This document shows, piece after piece, positions 60,099 through 64,000 of a stretch of DNA of 64,000 nt; the stretch's first letter is position 1, and the number at the start of each line of letters is the position of its first letter. The notes under the pieces are model-generated. The model made no database searches, had not been told where the DNA came from, and was given only the letters and a program-made list of their open reading frames with translations. The position numbers were made by a program, and so were the translations under genes. This DNA comes from Buddleja alternifolia (Eukaryota; Streptophyta; Magnoliopsida; Lamiales; Scrophulariaceae): positions 2,115,501 through 2,179,500 of the forward strand of contig CM033395.1 of NCBI GenBank assembly GCA_019426215.1, given 5' to 3'.

Positions 60099-62763
60099 AT
60101 CCCCCACATATTTCAAAAGAAAAGGAGACAAATATGAGGATGCAGGAAAAAGAGAACATATAAGAGTGTAATGCATAAGCACGGGTGCCTTTAGGGCTAT
60201 GAACCAGTGCATAGAGCAAACGAGTGTTAATCCACGAGGATTTGGTGAAATGTAATATTTCTATGAACCTCATCTTCTTATGTAAATCAATTTACTCATC
60301 ACTCACATCACACTTAAAGTAGGGCTAATCCGACGCGGTTTGGTGCATTTTACGGCCTTGCACCACTCCCGGTTTCATGAGTTCTCTAGAGAACGTGCCA
60401 AATTCTCATAATAGGCGGCCCCACCTCTACACCCACATAGGTGAATTCATCAAGTGTGTACCACAGTCAAACACACACCACCCAATTCAGGGCTATGAAT
60501 TCATTAAGAGCTTTTGCTCAGCCTCACAGCTGCAGTAATACACTATCCTACACCATAGGGATGAACACATGTACACTGGATAGTGTCTTGGTAAGTTAAT
60601 TAATGACTTGTTATTACCCATATGAACCTACTTCATGGGATCACCAATCACATAGGTTGGATTACCAACATTGTTAACTTTCACATAGGCGTCAAGCCCG
60701 TCCCCCTCGATGTATTTGCCACTATTTCTCTATTACGTGGCTAAGTCAGAGAATCGGCCGACTCATCTCCGATTTCACAATAAATAGGGATATAGTCCCA
60801 TCATTTTAGCAATTGCCTCAAAGTGTTATATCTCAAGTATGTGCCTACTCATTCGTAGGTCTTACTTCTTGCCTTTGCTACCGTAGCTTGGCAGTCACAA
60901 AGAACACATGCCTTTGATAGGTTTCATCTCAACAAGATATGAGTGGTCTCATCCACAAAAATATATCCAACCCTATAAGTTTTGGAAGTCACTCATCCCC
61001 AGTAGTTGCATCATTATAGGCAATAAACTCCGATTCCTCGGCGAATATAGTAATACATGTTTCCTCACTTGATTTCCAAACACATCCACTTGGGATTTCT
61101 GTCTCAGGTAATCAGAAAGAAGTAACATTATATCCTTGTTATACAACAAATCAAATAAAATCTAAAGTACTCTCAAAATACTTAAGAACACGACATAATA
61201 CACATTAATGATTTGCACAAGGACCTTAAGTATATCAATTGAGTATATTCACAATATAATATCAACACTGATATACTCAATCAAATACGTAGGACTTCAA
61301 TTATATTCCACTATATATATATATCATACATCATTGCTTTAGACCCTTCTTAGCTGCAATATCACATTAAAGGATGTACTTGGTCAATGAAACCAAATTT
61401 ATCAAATTTTCTCAAATATTGTCAACAAATTGTTCCAGGGACAAAACACAATTATTCCTAAGATAATATCTATTGGCATAAACTTTCATCAAGTTATGTT
61501 GACAATTCTTTTCCTATCAACGCACGAGGAGACTATTCCAATGAGGCTACTCATTAGATTTAGTATAAAGATAGTTAGCATATCCAAATAAGTAACCATA
61601 GAATATAGAGATATTCTTCCTCTTTTTGCTTCCCAAAATAAAATTAGCGCCAAGCACCCCCCACATTTTATGGGTTTAACAAAATTAATTTTCTCATACC
61701 ACAAAAAATTGTACTTACCAATTTTCACAAATTCAATCAGGACAGTTAAATAAATTTCACATATTTAATGTTCTTGACTTTGACACACAATTATTAAAAG
61801 TCCAATTTATACCCACATACTTCAAAAGCATCTTAATTTTTTTATTTTATTTTTTATTTCCCTCTCTTTGATAAAAATTATCATATACCATAATCAATCA
61901 TTAAAGCATTCTTCAAAATGCACAGCTATTTTATCTCCTAGTGAAATTTACATGCCATAATTTACCATGTTATGCATCAATATAATTCAGTAATAAAATT
62001 AGGCAGATATATATCATAGTTATTCAAACTAAAACAGCGCAAAATTTTCTTTCCTTGTAAGTATATCATTGATCATGCAAATATTTATAGATTCACACAT
62101 GTTTAACCCCCACACGACAGGAAATCACATAATAACTAAATTTCTAACCCATGAGAAATATCAAATAATTATTCTCCTTTTTCTATGATTTCAAGAAATA
62201 TATTTTCATCATCCCAGTTATTCTTAGAAGCACTTCATTACTATTCACACTTAATTCTAAATCATACAGTTAATCTTCAAAAAATGACCACGATCGAAAA
62301 AATAATTAATCACCTCAGTCAATTTATGACTTAGTTAATAAAGATTTCCATTTCTAACAATTTTATGTTTACATTTACAAGCATGGTGGTTAAATATATA
62401 TACTGCTATATTTCCAGTGAGTAACGATCTGTATATATGATTTGATATAAAGCCAATTATGACATCAAATACAGTCAACTATACTATTTACGTATTTTCC
62501 AAAGAATAAGGAGTAATGTTGTATCTTTAGTCTCTAACAGTGATGGTGGCCCAATTAATAAATTAGAAAATCAATTAGCAATCTAATTAATTAAGAGAGC
62601 AGTCAAGGAAAGGAAAAGCTCATTGAACCATTGAAATTAATACAGCTTCAACACAAACACTAAATCGGTTAGTGTTCAAATTAATATCACTAGTTTTCTT
62701 AATATCAGGTAATAATACTAATAGTGATCAATATAGTATCATATTTCAAATTACTCTTTAGAT

Positions 62764-63438
62764 TGTAGGAAAATATTCAATCACATAAAAGATTTTAGGG
62801 GAGAATTGAAATAAACGCAATATAATAAAAGTTGAATAACCTTCTCTCTTGGAACTGAGGCGTGCAACTGCACTGTCCTAAAGAGTATTTTCGCCCCTCG
62901 GAGTCAATGACTCGGTGCAACAAGGTTTCACGGCGATTACTCCCCAGGATTCAACAGTTCTATCCCACCAAACGTGCATACAAAATGATGAAATCTCAAG
63001 TGGACAGCCCTTACGAATGTTCTCTTCAAACTACGAATGACATGAATATGTAGAGAAAATATATATGTATATATAATGTATACGAAAATGATGGTGGTGT
63101 TTCATGAAATGATTGGTTTTCAAGATTAGGAGTAATTGGTTTTGGTTACGGCTAAAGGGGCTTCAATTCTCTCAAAGGTTTGAGAATAATTCTCTATCAA
63201 AAGGAGAAACCAAGTCAAAGAATAAAAGGCTGGAAATTCATTTTTCTTCTACTTCTTTAAACCTCAAAAGGGAGCACTTATTTATACAAGTAAAATACAT
63301 CACTTTAGGAAAGGATTTTATTAAATCAATCAATTAGAGGGCTCAAATCTTCAGATCCCAAAACTCAAGCTTAATGGGAGCTTAATTATTGCATTTTCCT
63401 TTTCTTTGAAATACACACATGTAAAATAATATCCTACA
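62764..63438 (-). repeat. LTR (right copy) of the Copia-like element
   Basis: 675 bp, direct copy of 59423-60098. In element orientation this is the 5' LTR. No standard tRNA-Met primer site follows it on the minus strand. Confidence 0.9.
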
Positions 63439-63574
63439 GGAATGAGCCAAATCTTATACTTTTACAAAGTTCATAACATCACCTACATTTTTTATGTTCA
63501 AGTCATAGCCAAAACAGCGGAGAGAAAGTGGGAGGAAGAGGAGAGAAAGAGAAAGAAAAAAAAATTCTTTTAAT

Positions 63575-63735
63575 ATCATTACTGGATACTCCATTACTAA
63601 TGGAGTATCCAGTAACAAAATTAAAAAAAAAAAAATCCAGTTGGATACGCCATTGTTAATGGCGTATCTAGTAACAAAATTAAAAAGAAAAAAAAAATCA
63701 GCTTGGATACGCCATTATCAACGGCGTATCGTGCT
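63575..63735. repeat. Subterminal palindromes, right end of MULE
   Basis: The mirror set of the left end in reverse order: a perfect GGATACTCCATTA-type palindrome (about 63583-63609), then GGATACGCCATTG..TAATGGCGTATC, then GGATACGCCATTATCAACGG next to the terminal AT-rich block. Confidence 0.88.
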
Positions 63736-63928
63736 ATTTCTGGAGTAATTTATATAATTTTTATTAAAAACTATATTATTTTTTAAAAAAGTCCCTATGT
63801 TGAGAGCCTTCTCTCTCTGCATGGGAGATTAGGGTTAGGCCTTGTGTAGTTTTAGGTTTGCTCTTCTCCTCTTCGATTGAATCTGTTCTGGAGTGATACA
63901 CGAGTGTTCCATTTTTGCAGCCCGAGTT

Positions 63929-64000
63929 ATGGTTTCTCTTCAAGGTGGTACTCCTATTAAATCGTTGTTGTGTATCCTCTCTCACCCCATAACGGAAGTT
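63929..64000 (+). other. Open frame running off the right edge
   Basis: An ATG at about 63929 opens a frame (MVSLQGGTPIKSLLCILSHP) that is still open at 64000. Too little is visible to assign it; it could be a first exon or transposon sequence. The preceding 120 bases are leader-like (ATTAGGGTTAGGCC, CTCTTCTCCTC). Confidence 0.25.

Larger units (their letters stand above)
59423..63438 (-). mobile_element. Degenerate Copia-like LTR retrotransposon
   Basis: Two direct LTRs (59423-60098 and 62764-63438; TGTAGG..CCTACA) and a 5-bp target duplication, GGAAT (59418-59422, 63439-63443). On the minus strand a polypurine-like TATGTGGGGGAT abuts the LTR at 60098, so the element reads leftwards. The interior has no long open frame. 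Near 60740-61070 the minus strand keeps text resembling a Copia RNase H end (AEESEFIA; LRQLLK; DESADSL), crossed by stops. It sits inside one unit of the MULE repeat array. Confidence 0.85.
57439..63794. mobile_element. Mutator-like element with long TIRs, split by an LTR element
   Basis: A perfect 9-bp target duplication, CTATGTTGA, lies at 57430-57438 and 63795-63803. Terminal sequence GGACTTTTTTAAAAAATAAT begins both ends in inverted orientation. The inverted homology continues through AACACGATACGCCGTTGATA and three palindromes into the tandem repeats. Without the inserted LTR element (59423-63438) the body is about 2.3 kb. No MURA-like transposase was found, so it is non-autonomous. The interior is mainly a ~185-bp repeat. 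Confidence 0.88.

Overview
The window is nuclear DNA of a flowering plant, probably a eudicot; the lineage cannot be fixed further from sequence alone. It is AT-rich. Its genes have many short exons with GT..AG introns, and it is packed with plant transposable elements (CACTA, MULE, hAT-type and Tourist-like MITEs, Copia and Gypsy LTR elements, an L1-type LINE, a Helitron end). I see no prokaryotic features, CRISPR array or intact tRNA gene.

Host genes, all on the minus strand. 1322-6485: a LETM1-like inner mitochondrial membrane protein, eight coding exons, with its C-terminal exons missing or beyond the left edge. 30312-30761 and 33365-33820: two tandem GPI-anchored lipid-transfer-like proteins (LTPG type), plus a third copy reduced to its last codons near 15060-15096. 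34959-38637: a complete nine-exon RPF1-type Brix-domain ribosome biogenesis factor with a likely spliced 5' UTR exon near 39900-40015. The LETM1 and RPF1 models keep frame across every junction.

Most of the rest is a layered record of transposition that can be dated relatively from inside the window. The LTPG downstream region exists twice (copy A 12943-15096, copy B 18524-30340), so each copy shows the empty site for insertions in the other: a solo LTR in A; a 616-bp TIR element and a 10-kb CACTA element in B. An Athila-like Gypsy fragment (15097-18523) lies between them and has replaced the LTPG gene body of copy A. The CACTA element (19804-29827, TSD TCA) carries a Ptta/En/Spm (TNP1-type) gene with a premature stop and an intact three-exon F-box/FBD-like gene, apparently captured. 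I see no TNPD-type transposase.

Right of RPF1 there is a 2.1-kb TIR element with a degenerate tandem array, a 174-bp solo LTR, and a 2.1-kb direct duplication (42659-45882 and 46231-48931) whose copies differ by cleanly bounded MITE insertions. Next comes an L1-type LINE (51086-57266) with a perfect 17-bp TSD, then a MULE (57439-63794) with a 9-bp TSD and subterminal palindromes, split by a Copia-like LTR element (59423-63438). The oddest structure is at 10657-12110: two short Copia LTR-plus-leader arms in inverted orientation, bounded by one 5-bp TSD.
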